From WTFY01 sp964614915 (lineage in GTDB: Bacteria; Pseudomonadota; Gammaproteobacteria; UBA4575): a DNA stretch of 64,000 bases. The notes beneath the pieces are model-generated. The model worked only from the letters and a program-made list of their open reading frames with translations. It did not search any database and was not told where the DNA came from. Below are positions 43,582 through 52,063 of the stretch, one piece after another. The position numbers and the translations under genes were made by a program. The stretch lies in NCBI GenBank assembly GCA_964614915.1, contig CAZTNC010000015.1, forward strand, positions 1 through 64,000. Reading direction: 5' to 3'. How positions within the stretch are numbered: the first letter of the stretch is position 1; every line of letters begins with the position of its first letter.

Positions 43582-44232
43582 TCAGCGGTTATTCATCACG
43601 GCAACGGCTCTCGAGAAAACCGCCTCGAACTGTTTCCGGGTCAGCCGGCCGGTCTGCGTGTTGTAGCGACTGCAATGGTATGAGTCCAGCAGGCACAGCC
43701 GGTTCTCGATGCGGTGCAGTTTGCCATGCGCGAATGAACAGTGGTTCAGCTTCATTCCCAGTGCGCGCAACACGGCATCGTGGGCGATTCTGCCCAGTGC
43801 AAGAATCACGCTTTCGGGTCGAAGCGCAAGCAGTTCGTTGCGCAAGTAGGCATTGCAGTTCCTGATTTCCCCGATCGTGGGCTTGTTTGCAGGCGGCAGG
43901 CATTTCACTGCGTTGGTGATCCGGCAATTTTTCAGCTGCAGGCGGTCACCTGTGTTTTCGGAGACAGGACGGGTAGAAAAGCCAAACTTGTGCAGCGTCC
44001 GGTACAGGAGGATGCCTGCATGATCCCCGGTGAAGGGGCGGCCGGTAGCGTTGGCGCCGTGCAGCCCCGGAGCCAGCCCGACGATCAGCAATTGAGCATC
44101 CGGATCACCGAAGGCTGCAACCGGCTTGCAGTGATATTCCGGGTGCAGGGTTTTTCTGAAAGCCAGATTTTTAGCAATGCGGGGGCATCGCCTGCAGTCT
44201 TCCCGGTACGTCAATGAGTGTACGGTAGGCAC
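43582..44232 (-). CDS. family-5-like uracil-DNA glycosylase
   Basis: A 216-residue Fe-S uracil-DNA glycosylase. Motif A is GLAPGLHGANATGRPFTGD and the later motif SYHCSRYNTQTGRLT corresponds to SYHPSRxNTQTGR of UDGb enzymes (Pro to Cys, His kept). Four cluster cysteines can be placed at CRRCP near the N-terminus and in the middle. It removes uracil or hypoxanthine. It is 17 bases upstream of uvrC, consistent with a repair unit. Confidence 0.88.
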   Translation of the reverse strand: MPTVHSLTYREDCRRCPRIAKNLAFRKTLHPEYHCKPVAAFGDPDAQLLIVGLAPGLHGANATGRPFTGDHAGILLYRTLHKFGFSTRPVSENTGDRLQLKNCRITNAVKCLPPANKPTIGEIRNCNAYLRNELLALRPESVILALGRIAHDAVLRALGMKLNHCSFAHGKLHRIENRLCLLDSYHCSRYNTQTGRLTRKQFEAVFSRAVAVMNNR

Positions 44233-44250
44233 CTGACAGGCCGCACCGGG

Positions 44251-45219
44251 TCAAAATTGCAACAGTGCCGAACCCCATGTAAACCCGCTTCCAAAGGCTT
44301 CAAGCATCAGGGTCTCTCCCTTCTTGATCCGGCCATCCCGCACCGCCGTATCCAAGGCCAGCGGAACGGATGCCGCAGAAGTGTTGCCATGCTCGGACAC
44401 CGTCAGGATAACCCGTTCCATGGACATCTTCAGCTTTCGTGCCGTGGCTTCAATGATCCTGCTGTTCGCCTGGTGCGGCACCAGCCAGTCCAGGTCGCCC
44501 TTGCTGACCTGGTTGGCCTCCAGCGCCTCATCCACGATCTCGCCCAGCTTGTTGACCGCCATCTTGAACACGGCATTGCCTTCCATATACACGTAGGCTT
44601 CCCCGGCCTTGAGTTGCTCGTAGCCACTGGAGATGCCGTGCGGTACGTGCAGCAAGTGCTCGTAGCTGCCATCGGCGTGCAGGTGCGTGGACAGGATCCC
44701 GGGTTCGGTCGATGCCTCAAGCACGACCGCACCGGCTCCGTCACCAAACAGCACACAGGTGCTGCGGTCATTCCAGTCCAGGATGCGGGACAGGGTCTCC
44801 GAGCCCACCACCAGCGCACACTTGGCCTCACCCGCCCGGATGAACTTGTCTGCGATTCCCAGCGCATACACAAAGCCCGTACATACCGCCTGCACATCGA
44901 ATGCCGGACACCCGTGCACGCCCAGCCTCTTTTGCAAGAGACAGGCCGTGCCCGGGAAGATCTTGTCTGCAGTCGTGGTCGCCAAGATGACCAGATCGAT
45001 ATCGGAACTGGACTTGCCGGCCATCTCGATCGCCCGCAGCGCGGCATGGGCTGCAAGATCGCAGGTGGTCTCGTCCTCGGCCGCAATATGGCGCTGCCGG
45101 ATGCCGGTCCTCTCCCGAATCCATTCATCTGTGGTGTCGACAAGTTTTTCCATGTCCTTGTTCGTCAGTATTTTCTCCGGCAAATAGCTTCCGGTACCGG
45201 TGATTTTCGAGTACGTCAT
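44251..45219 (-). CDS. fabH: beta-ketoacyl-ACP synthase III
   Basis: A 322-residue enzyme that starts fatty acid synthesis from acetyl-CoA and malonyl-ACP. Cys-His-Asn set: DVQAVCTGFVYAL, WLVPHQANSRIIEA and EHGNTSAASVPLALD. ATG 45219 lies two bases after the plsX stop; a TTG at 45225 would overlap plsX. The operon ends here; fabD/fabG do not follow in this window. Confidence 0.95.
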   Translation of the reverse strand: MTYSKITGTGSYLPEKILTNKDMEKLVDTTDEWIRERTGIRQRHIAAEDETTCDLAAHAALRAIEMAGKSSSDIDLVILATTTADKIFPGTACLLQKRLGVHGCPAFDVQAVCTGFVYALGIADKFIRAGEAKCALVVGSETLSRILDWNDRSTCVLFGDGAGAVVLEASTEPGILSTHLHADGSYEHLLHVPHGISSGYEQLKAGEAYVYMEGNAVFKMAVNKLGEIVDEALEANQVSKGDLDWLVPHQANSRIIEATARKLKMSMERVILTVSEHGNTSAASVPLALDTAVRDGRIKKGETLMLEAFGSGFTWGSALLQF

Positions 45220-45221
45220 GG

Positions 45222-46241
45222 TCAACGAGTGTGTTTCAGGTAGTCGGCGATGTGGGTGTCGATCATTTGAGGCACCTGCTTGACGGCTTCCAGGCGTGCT
45301 ATATCGATTGCGTGCTGGAACGAATAGGCATCCGCCCCGCCGTGGCTTTTTACAACCACGCCCCGCAATCCCAGAAGGCTCGCGCCATTATAGCACCGCG
45401 GATCGATCCGCCGCCTGAAAGATTTCAGCACCGGCAAAGCCAGCAGCCCGCAGAGTTTGGTGAACAGATTCTTTTTAAATTCCTGCTGGATATAGTGGGA
45501 AATCGTTTTAGCCACCCCCTCGCTGGACTTCAGCGAGACATTGCCGGCAAACCCGTCACACACCACCACGTTGACGTCTCCGCAATAGACATCATCTCCC
45601 TCGACATAGCCGATGTAGTTCAGCCCGCTTTTCAACAAAATCTCGTGTGCGTGCTTCACCTGGTCATTCCCCTTGATCTCCTCTTCACCGATATTGAGCA
45701 GCCCAACCCTAGGGTTTTCGATCTCGTCGATGGCAGAGGCCAGAACCGTACCCATGACGGCAAACTGCAACAGATGCTCACTGCTGCAGCCTACATTGGC
45801 ACCCAGATCCAGCATGTAGGTCTGGCCCTGGATGGATGGGATCGCACTGGTGATGGCCGGACGGTCAATCCCCGACAGCATCTTGAGCACATACCGGGCA
45901 GTGGCCACGAGTGCACCCGTGTTGCCAGCACTGACACAGGCATGTGCAGTGCCTTCCTTGACCAGGTTCACAGCCACCCGCATCGACGAGTCTTTTTTAC
46001 CGCGCAACGCCCGTGAGGGCGATTCGTCCATCTCGATTCGCTGGCTCGCATGATGCACACGCAACCGGTCAGAGGGCCCAGCATGAATGCGGGTGAGTTC
46101 ACCCAGAATCTCCTGTTCATCGCCGACCAGAATCAGGGACGTGTCCGAGTGGTCCTTCAGGTAGGCAACGGCGGCTTCAGCCACCACGGTCACCCCGAAG
46201 TCACCGCCCATGGCATCCAGGGATACTGTGTAGCTGGTCAC
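45222..46241 (-). CDS. plsX: phosphate acyltransferase
   Basis: A 339-residue enzyme converting acyl-ACP to acyl-phosphate for phospholipid synthesis. SLDAMGGDFGVTVVAEAAVAYL at the N-terminus, DESPSRALRGKKDSSMRVAVNLVKEG, SAGNTGALVATAR and VVKSHGGAD are family blocks. GTG start. rpmF-plsX-fabH order is conserved. Confidence 0.95.
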   Translation of the reverse strand: MTSYTVSLDAMGGDFGVTVVAEAAVAYLKDHSDTSLILVGDEQEILGELTRIHAGPSDRLRVHHASQRIEMDESPSRALRGKKDSSMRVAVNLVKEGTAHACVSAGNTGALVATARYVLKMLSGIDRPAITSAIPSIQGQTYMLDLGANVGCSSEHLLQFAVMGTVLASAIDEIENPRVGLLNIGEEEIKGNDQVKHAHEILLKSGLNYIGYVEGDDVYCGDVNVVVCDGFAGNVSLKSSEGVAKTISHYIQQEFKKNLFTKLCGLLALPVLKSFRRRIDPRCYNGASLLGLRGVVVKSHGGADAYSFQHAIDIARLEAVKQVPQMIDTHIADYLKHTR

Positions 46242-46330
46242 GATACGTAAGACTGGGCCCCAAATGCCATATGCGGGTCAGGCAGACAGGCAATCAGGAT
46301 TCGCAGATTTGGCTAGAAACCGGGCAGTGG

Positions 46331-46528
46331 CTATTCCTCGTCGTCCTCGTATTCTTCGGGTTTCACGATCACCTGGCGGCCCCGGTAGTAGCCGTCTTCA
46401 GTCACGTGATGGCGCCGATGCCGCTCGCCAGTCGTAGAGTCCACAGACAGGGTGGCAGCGGTGAGCCCGTCATGGGCGCGACGCATGTCTCTTTTTGAGC
46501 GTGTCTTCCTGTTCTTTTGTACCGCCAT
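46331..46528 (-). CDS. rpmF: 50S ribosomal protein L32
   Basis: A 65-residue basic protein: MAVQKNRKTRSKRDMRRAHD, ATLSVDSTTGERHRRHHVTEDGYYRGRQV. No zinc cysteines, so a C-minus L32. Confidence 0.96.
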   Translation of the reverse strand: MAVQKNRKTRSKRDMRRAHDGLTAATLSVDSTTGERHRRHHVTEDGYYRGRQVIVKPEEYEDDEE

Positions 46529-46543
46529 GGGATTCTCCTATCT

Positions 46544-47053
46544 TCACGTGCGTTTCAAAACTGCGAACGGGTTGCGGGCAGGGCCGCACGCCCTGTCCTT
46601 TGAACCCAGCCACGCTATCATACCTTGGTTGCATAGTGAAATATCCTCATGTTTAGGGACCAGAGGCAGCGCGAGCAGCAGTTCGTCCTCCACCAAGTGC
46701 GAAAGCTCCAGGCTGTCACCCTCATATTCATGAAGGTCGTAGCCTTCGGGCATCCCGGTGAAGCCTTCCAGGCTGGAGCGTACTATGAGCCTGACGTGCG
46801 GACTGACCCGGACATGGACCTCATCCAGGCAGCGCACACAGCGCAGACCCAGCGTGCACTCGATCTTTCCATCTACCCGGAATCCAGCCTGTTCACGAAC
46901 CAGCTCAAGGTCGACGATCACGGCCGAGGCGATCGAGATGACCGCATCCTTCAGGCGCGACATCGAGTCCGCCGACATCTGACCGGCAACGGCCAGATCA
47001 CGATTTGCAATGGCCTGGAGATTGAGGCGTTCGGATAGCTGACTGTGCGCCAT
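46544..47053 (-). CDS. yceD: YceD/DUF177 23S rRNA accumulation protein
   Basis: A 169-residue protein with the LRCVRCLDEVHVRVSPHVRLIV core and acidic LSHLVEDELLLALPLVPKHEDISLC. Members assist 23S rRNA accumulation. Position directly before rpmF is conserved. Confidence 0.92.
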   Translation of the reverse strand: MAHSQLSERLNLQAIANRDLAVAGQMSADSMSRLKDAVISIASAVIVDLELVREQAGFRVDGKIECTLGLRCVRCLDEVHVRVSPHVRLIVRSSLEGFTGMPEGYDLHEYEGDSLELSHLVEDELLLALPLVPKHEDISLCNQGMIAWLGSKDRACGPARNPFAVLKRT

Positions 47054-47086
47054 CTTGGGCGTGGTCTTGTAGACGGTCGCCTGGGC

Positions 47087-48070
47087 TCAGCGAACCGTTG
47101 GCTGCATGAGGAGTTCGCGAACCGGCTTGACGAGCACGCTTCCCAGTTGCCTTGAAAACCGTTGCAAGACATCCTCGCGGTAGGTGTAATCCTGGATGCC
47201 CTCGACACCCACCACCTCGCGTGCCACGTAGCCGGCACTGCCAAAGCCGTCCACGAGTCCCATTTCAAATGCCTGTTCCCCGGTCCAGAACAGCCCGCTG
47301 AATACCTTGGCTTCATCAATAAGCCGGTCTCCCCTTCCCTGCCTGACCGCTTCAATGAACTGCTGGTGGATCTCATCGAGCAGTTTCTGCACGTGTGCCT
47401 TCTCGAACGGCTCTTCTGGCGAAAATGGGTCGAGCAGCCCCTTGTGCTCACCGGCGATCATGAGTCGGCGCTCGATGCCAAGCTTCTCCATCGCCTCGAC
47501 AAACCCAAAGCCGTCCATCATCACACCGATGGAACCGACGATACTGGCCTTGTCCGCGTAAATCTCGTCTGCGGCCACTGCTGCAAATACTCCACCCGAA
47601 GCACAGATATCAGTGACCACCGCATACAGGGGCTTGTCGGGATAAAGCTCGCGCAAGCGCGTGATCTCGCGATTGATATAGCCGGCCTGCACGGGACTTC
47701 CTCCCGGGGAGTTGATCTTCAGGATCACGGCCGCTGAGCGGGGATTCTCGAAAGCTGCCTGCAACCCGGAAATTACATTGCGCGCGCTGGCAGTCTCGCC
47801 ATCTGCAATTACGCCTGTCATCTCCACCATCGCCGTGTGCCGTGTGCCGTCAGGAAGCGTGGACAGGTTCCAGTCCATCATGCCGATGAGAAACAGGCCG
47901 AGGTAGGCAAAGCCAAGCGATTTGAAAAATATTCCCCAGCGGCGCGCCCGCTGCTGCTCCCTGAGACCCGCCGAGGCCAGCTTGACGATGGCATCCTGCT
48001 CCCAGGAGGAAACCGTGCGCGCAGGGCGCGAGCGTTCGCCCATTTCTTCCAGATTGATCTCAGGTTCCAT
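47087..48070 (-). CDS. sppA: S49-family signal peptide peptidase (SppA/SohB-like)
   Basis: A 327-residue membrane-anchored serine protease: one N-terminal helix (~residues 45-65), KINSPGGSPVQAGYINREI, the Ser in CASGGVFAAVAADEIYADKASIVGSIGV and Lys in GEHKGLLDPF. It cleaves leftover signal peptides. It occupies the place held by yceF (Maf) in E. coli, between yceD and rluC, and overlaps rluC by 11 bases. Confidence 0.9.
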   Translation of the reverse strand: MEPEINLEEMGERSRPARTVSSWEQDAIVKLASAGLREQQRARRWGIFFKSLGFAYLGLFLIGMMDWNLSTLPDGTRHTAMVEMTGVIADGETASARNVISGLQAAFENPRSAAVILKINSPGGSPVQAGYINREITRLRELYPDKPLYAVVTDICASGGVFAAVAADEIYADKASIVGSIGVMMDGFGFVEAMEKLGIERRLMIAGEHKGLLDPFSPEEPFEKAHVQKLLDEIHQQFIEAVRQGRGDRLIDEAKVFSGLFWTGEQAFEMGLVDGFGSAGYVAREVVGVEGIQDYTYREDVLQRFSRQLGSVLVKPVRELLMQPTVR

Positions 48071-49031
48071 ACTCGGTATCCGGCTCGGGACCCCCGGTCC
48101 TTTCCGCGCGCATGAACGCGGGTGCGGTGAGGCATTCCAGGAAGTCGTTCAGTTCGGGACTCAACGGTGCTTTTATAGCATACTTCGCGCCGCTGCTTCG
48201 ACACTGGAAGCTGACCTTCGAAGCATGCAGGAACATGCGTCTGAGCCCATCTTTTCGACAGGCGCGGTTGAATGCGAAGTCCCCGTGTTTCGGGTCCCCT
48301 GCCACCGGATGACCGACCTGCGCGGCATGAATGCGGATCTGGTGAGTACGCCCGGTACTGATCCTGATTTTCATCAGGGAGAGACCGGCATATACCTGCA
48401 GCGGGGAGAAGTGGCTGACGGCTGTCTGGTAGCGTTCACCCGCGGCTGCCCTGTCCGCCTTCTTTTTCAGCGGCACAAGGATTTTTTTCATACCTTGGTT
48501 CCAGGTCCCCTTGACCAGCGCCAGGTACTCCTTCTCGATTTTGCGGTCCCTGAGCAGTGCATGCAGCTCATCAAGCATGGTCTTGTCTTTTGCAATCAGC
48601 AGGCAGCCGCTCGTGTGGCGGTCCAGCCGGTGGGCGAGCTCCAGAAAAGGTGCCTTCGGACGAGCAGCCCGCAGCACCTCGATCACTCCAAACGGAGCGA
48701 GGTGACCCGGGTGCACGGCGATGCCAGCCGGTTTGTTGATGGCGAGAACCGATGCATCCTCATACAGGATGCAAGACTGGATCCTGGACTTGAGATCCTC
48801 GGGGATAACCGGGGCACGGACCGGTGCAGTGCGCAGTTGTGGAACCGTCACCGTGTCCTTGTCGACCAGCCGTCGGGTTTGCCGGATGCGCTTGCCGTTG
48901 ATTCTGATTTTGCCGGTGCGCAGCAAACGGTAGATCAGGCTTTTGGGAACACCTTTGAGGTTGGCGAACAGGAAGTTGTCGATCCGCTGGCCTTCCCGGG
49001 TGGAGTCAATGACATAGGTGGTCGACTTCAT
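48060..49031 (-). CDS. rluC: 23S rRNA pseudouridine synthase
   Basis: A 323-residue RluA-family enzyme: N-terminal S4 domain (QRIDNFLFANLKGVPKSLIYRLLRTGKIRING) and catalytic Asp in LAHRLDRHTSGCLLIAKD. RluC rather than RluD is inferred from synteny opposite rne. ATG 49031 is set before the S4 domain. Confidence 0.92.
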   Translation of the reverse strand: MKSTTYVIDSTREGQRIDNFLFANLKGVPKSLIYRLLRTGKIRINGKRIRQTRRLVDKDTVTVPQLRTAPVRAPVIPEDLKSRIQSCILYEDASVLAINKPAGIAVHPGHLAPFGVIEVLRAARPKAPFLELAHRLDRHTSGCLLIAKDKTMLDELHALLRDRKIEKEYLALVKGTWNQGMKKILVPLKKKADRAAAGERYQTAVSHFSPLQVYAGLSLMKIRISTGRTHQIRIHAAQVGHPVAGDPKHGDFAFNRACRKDGLRRMFLHASKVSFQCRSSGAKYAIKAPLSPELNDFLECLTAPAFMRAERTGGPEPDTEYGT

Positions 49032-49456
49032 AATGGAACCACAATGCCCCGGCGGCATTACGATGCGCCGGTTTTCGGGACATCATGTATTACAACAGTA
49101 TATCTTGTTAATTATGGAATAGTTACGTACCATTGCTGTCACGGTGCCAACAATGAATTGCATGATTGATGCAGCACCGTTTAGGGTTAGATTTTCTGCT
49201 TCCACAGCGTTGGGTATTTCTACAACCGCTATGGAAGAAAGCTTGAGCCACGCCGACCGATGTATTCCGACGGAACCACACGCGGGGGCTCATAAGTAAA
49301 AGATGATTGGTTTACTAAGTTTCACAGTCCGCCTTTTCCACGGACCCCATTCCATCGTATCTGCAGGCCAGGCACATCAAGGTCGTGCCGGAATCATTAT
49401 GGAGTGGCAACCAGCATACGCGTCGCGTGGAAAGCGGGCACTACACAGAGTTAGCA
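49032..49456. promoter_or_regulatory. rluC-rne divergent region and rne leader
   Basis: A 425-base gap. An imperfect hairpin at 49199-49237 has stems CTTCCA/TGGAAG, AGCG/CGCT and TTG/CAA and a GGTATTTCTA loop. Its position ~220 bases before the rne ATG recalls the rne 5'-UTR autoregulatory element of enterobacteria, where RNase E binds its own leader. No small gene with a ribosome site was found. Confidence 0.5.
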
Positions 49457-51427
49457 ATGAAAAGAATTTTGATCAATGCCACACAACAGGAAGAGTTGCG
49501 GGTCGGGATGGTCGATGGACAGCGACTGTACGATCTCGACATAGAACTACCTTCACGAAACCAGAAAAAAGATAACATCTACAAGGGCACCATCACCCGA
49601 ATCCAGCCGAGCCTGGAGGCAGCCTTTGTCAACTACGGCGCCGAGCGCCACGGGTTTCTTCCCTTCAAGGAAATCTCGCGAGATTTCCTGAGCGGTTCAC
49701 CAAGCAACAACGGTGAGCGCGTGCCTATCCGCAACCTCATCTCCGAAGGCCAGGAAATCATCGTGCAGGTCGAGCGCGAAGAGCGCGGCAACAAGGGCGC
49801 TGCACTCACCACGTACATCAGCCTGGCCGGGCGCTATCTCGTTCTGATGCCGAACAACCCGCGCGCAAACGGGGTATCCCGGCGCATCGAGGGTGAAGAT
49901 CGCGAAGAAATCCGAAGCGTGCTGTCCAAGCTCGAGGTTCCTAAAGGCATGGGAGTCATTGCGCGAACCGCCGGAGTGGGACATTCACCGGAAGACCTTC
50001 AATGGGATCTCGACTACCTGCAAAAGGTCTATGCTGCCATCAAGGCAGCAGCCGACTCCAAAAACAAACCGTTCCTGATCTACCAGGAAAGCAATGTCAT
50101 CATTCGTGCACTGCGCGATCACCTGCGTGATGACATCAGCGAGATCATCATCGATGACCCGGACGTGTTTCATGAAGCCAAGAAGTTTGTCGAGCAGGTC
50201 ATGCCGCACAACCTGAAAAAGCTGAAGCAATACGAAGACCATGTGCCCCTGTTCAACCGTTACCAGATTGAATCCCAGATCGAATCCGCATTCGAGCGTG
50301 AAGTCACCCTGCCCTCCGGCGGGTCAATGGTCATCGATCATACCGAGGCCATGATCTGTATCGACATCAACTCGGCCAGGGCGACCAAGGGCAGCGACAT
50401 CGAGGAAACCGCGCTCAACACTAATCTTGAAGCTGCGGACGAGACCGCACGGCAGCTTCGGCTGCGCGACCTCGGCGGGCTGATCATCATCGACTTCATT
50501 GACATGACGCCCGAGAAGAACCGCCGCGAAGTGGAAAAGCGTTTGCGCGAGGCACTCAAGATCGACCGCGCACGCGTGCAGCTCGGGCACATCTCCCAGT
50601 TCGGGCTGCTGGAGATGTCACGCCAGCGGCTGCGGCCTTCTCTGGAGGAGTCGAGCCAGATCGTATGCCCGCGGTGCACCGGCCATGGAACCATTCGCAG
50701 CGTCGAGTCGCTGGCACTCGCAGTCCTTCGCCTGATTGAGGAAGAAGCCATAAAGGAAAGCACCGGCAAGGTCATCGCCAAGCTTCCTGTTGAGGTCACG
50801 AGCTTCCTGCTGAACGAAAAACGCATCGGCATCAGCGAGGTCGAGGCGCGCCATGCCGTGCAACTCGTGATTGTGCCGGACCCGAACCTGGAAACTCCGC
50901 ACTTTTCCGTGGAAAGGGTTCGAAGCCAGGATGCCAAACCCGACCAGAAATCAAGCTACGAGCACATCCCCCAGGAAGAAACCGGACTCACGTCTTACCA
51001 GCGTGCCCCGGTAGTCGCGGAGCAACCGGCTGTGAAATCCATTCATGCGAGCACTCCGGCCCCCTCTTCGAAAACGCAATCCGGCCCCAAGACCGGGGCC
51101 CCTCGCCCACTGAAGACCCTTCTGGGGTGGCTTTCGGGCGGCAACAAGACATCCACGCAGGACGAAGAAGCAGCTACGTCCAAGAGTGCAGAACCTGCCC
51201 GCGAGCAAAGCACCCCGACGCGCGCGCGCAGCGGCCAGCGGCGACGTGGTTCGCGGAATCCCTCACGTGGCGGCCAGCGGCGAAGGGATGGCTCCAGAAA
51301 AACGGATGACCAGCGAAGGGCAGGCTCTGCACGAAAAGGCCCCGGCAACCGGGACCAGGCCAGCAGCAAGCCGACGAACCCGGGCAAGTCTCCGTCATCG
51401 GATTCGGGCAAAACTTCTTCGCAGTAG
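49457..51427 (+). CDS. rne: ribonuclease E
   Basis: A 656-residue essential endoribonuclease for mRNA decay and rRNA/tRNA processing. S1 domain (YKGTITRIQPSLEAAFVNYGAERHGFLPFKEI), 5'-sensor, DNase-I-like catalytic domain with Asp in MICIDINSARATKG and LIIIDFIDM, and the Zn-link CPRCTGHG. The C-terminal ~145 residues are disordered and Arg/Gly-rich (GQRRRGSRNPSRGGQRRRDG), far shorter than the ~500-residue E. coli scaffold, so the degradosome contacts must differ. Confidence 0.96.
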   Translation: MKRILINATQQEELRVGMVDGQRLYDLDIELPSRNQKKDNIYKGTITRIQPSLEAAFVNYGAERHGFLPFKEISRDFLSGSPSNNGERVPIRNLISEGQEIIVQVEREERGNKGAALTTYISLAGRYLVLMPNNPRANGVSRRIEGEDREEIRSVLSKLEVPKGMGVIARTAGVGHSPEDLQWDLDYLQKVYAAIKAAADSKNKPFLIYQESNVIIRALRDHLRDDISEIIIDDPDVFHEAKKFVEQVMPHNLKKLKQYEDHVPLFNRYQIESQIESAFEREVTLPSGGSMVIDHTEAMICIDINSARATKGSDIEETALNTNLEAADETARQLRLRDLGGLIIIDFIDMTPEKNRREVEKRLREALKIDRARVQLGHISQFGLLEMSRQRLRPSLEESSQIVCPRCTGHGTIRSVESLALAVLRLIEEEAIKESTGKVIAKLPVEVTSFLLNEKRIGISEVEARHAVQLVIVPDPNLETPHFSVERVRSQDAKPDQKSSYEHIPQEETGLTSYQRAPVVAEQPAVKSIHASTPAPSSKTQSGPKTGAPRPLKTLLGWLSGGNKTSTQDEEAATSKSAEPAREQSTPTRARSGQRRRGSRNPSRGGQRRRDGSRKTDDQRRAGSARKGPGNRDQASSKPTNPGKSPSSDSGKTSSQ

Positions 51428-51471
51428 ACTGCGAAACAGGCGGTATTCTCCTGGGGGAGCCTGCGTCCGGC

Positions 51472-52005
51472 TTATGCGGGGGTTTCAAGCGCGTGATGGG
51501 TCTGGATATGTTCCAGCAGTCCGCTGCATGCATCCTCGATCAGGTCCAGGACGGTCTCAAATCCGTTGAGCCCCCCATAATAGGGATCGGGGACTTCCTC
51601 GCGCTCGGTGCGCCGGGCAAAATCCAGCAGCAGGCGCACCTTGTCCTTCCGGGTTTTTGGGCAATGCGCCAACAGGTCCTCGTGATTCTGATGGTCCATG
51701 GCGAGGATGAGGTCGAACGCCATGAAATCCTGGGCTCTGACCTTTCGGGCTCGCAGATGCTCCAGGGAATAACCTCGCTGGGCCGCCACGGCCCGGGCTC
51801 GTGAATCCGGAGGCTCGCCGGTGTGGTAGGCATAGGTGCCCGCAGAATCCACGCCGATGACCTCCTGCAAGGAATGCTTTTCAACCAGGTTTTGGAAGAC
51901 GCCATGGGCCATGGGGGAGCGGCAGATGTTTCCCATGCACACGAACAGTATGTTGATGTCCTTGCGCGTCGCCGGATTTTCGGGGAGTTTCAGTTCGATC
52001 TGCAT
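51472..52005 (-). CDS. low-molecular-weight protein tyrosine phosphatase
   Basis: A 177-residue phosphatase. P-loop VCMGNICRSPMAHG (CX5RS) and general-acid Asp in EVPDPYYGGLNGFE. May act on tyrosine kinases of exopolysaccharide export; no such partner is adjacent. Confidence 0.92.
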   Translation of the reverse strand: MQIELKLPENPATRKDINILFVCMGNICRSPMAHGVFQNLVEKHSLQEVIGVDSAGTYAYHTGEPPDSRARAVAAQRGYSLEHLRARKVRAQDFMAFDLILAMDHQNHEDLLAHCPKTRKDKVRLLLDFARRTEREEVPDPYYGGLNGFETVLDLIEDACSGLLEHIQTHHALETPA

Positions 52006-52063
52006 CCTGTCAGCCCATTGCGATTGGTTTGAGTGTGCAGTTGTAGGCGATCACACACCTCGG

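Noticed and set aside
44218..45243. 341-codon plus-strand open frame
   Set aside because: It is antisense to fabH, whose catalytic residues are all intact; composition is a GC-rich shadow with no motif.
47922..49169. 415-codon plus-strand open frame over rluC/sppA
   Set aside because: Shadow of rluC; no motif, and rluC is clearly real.
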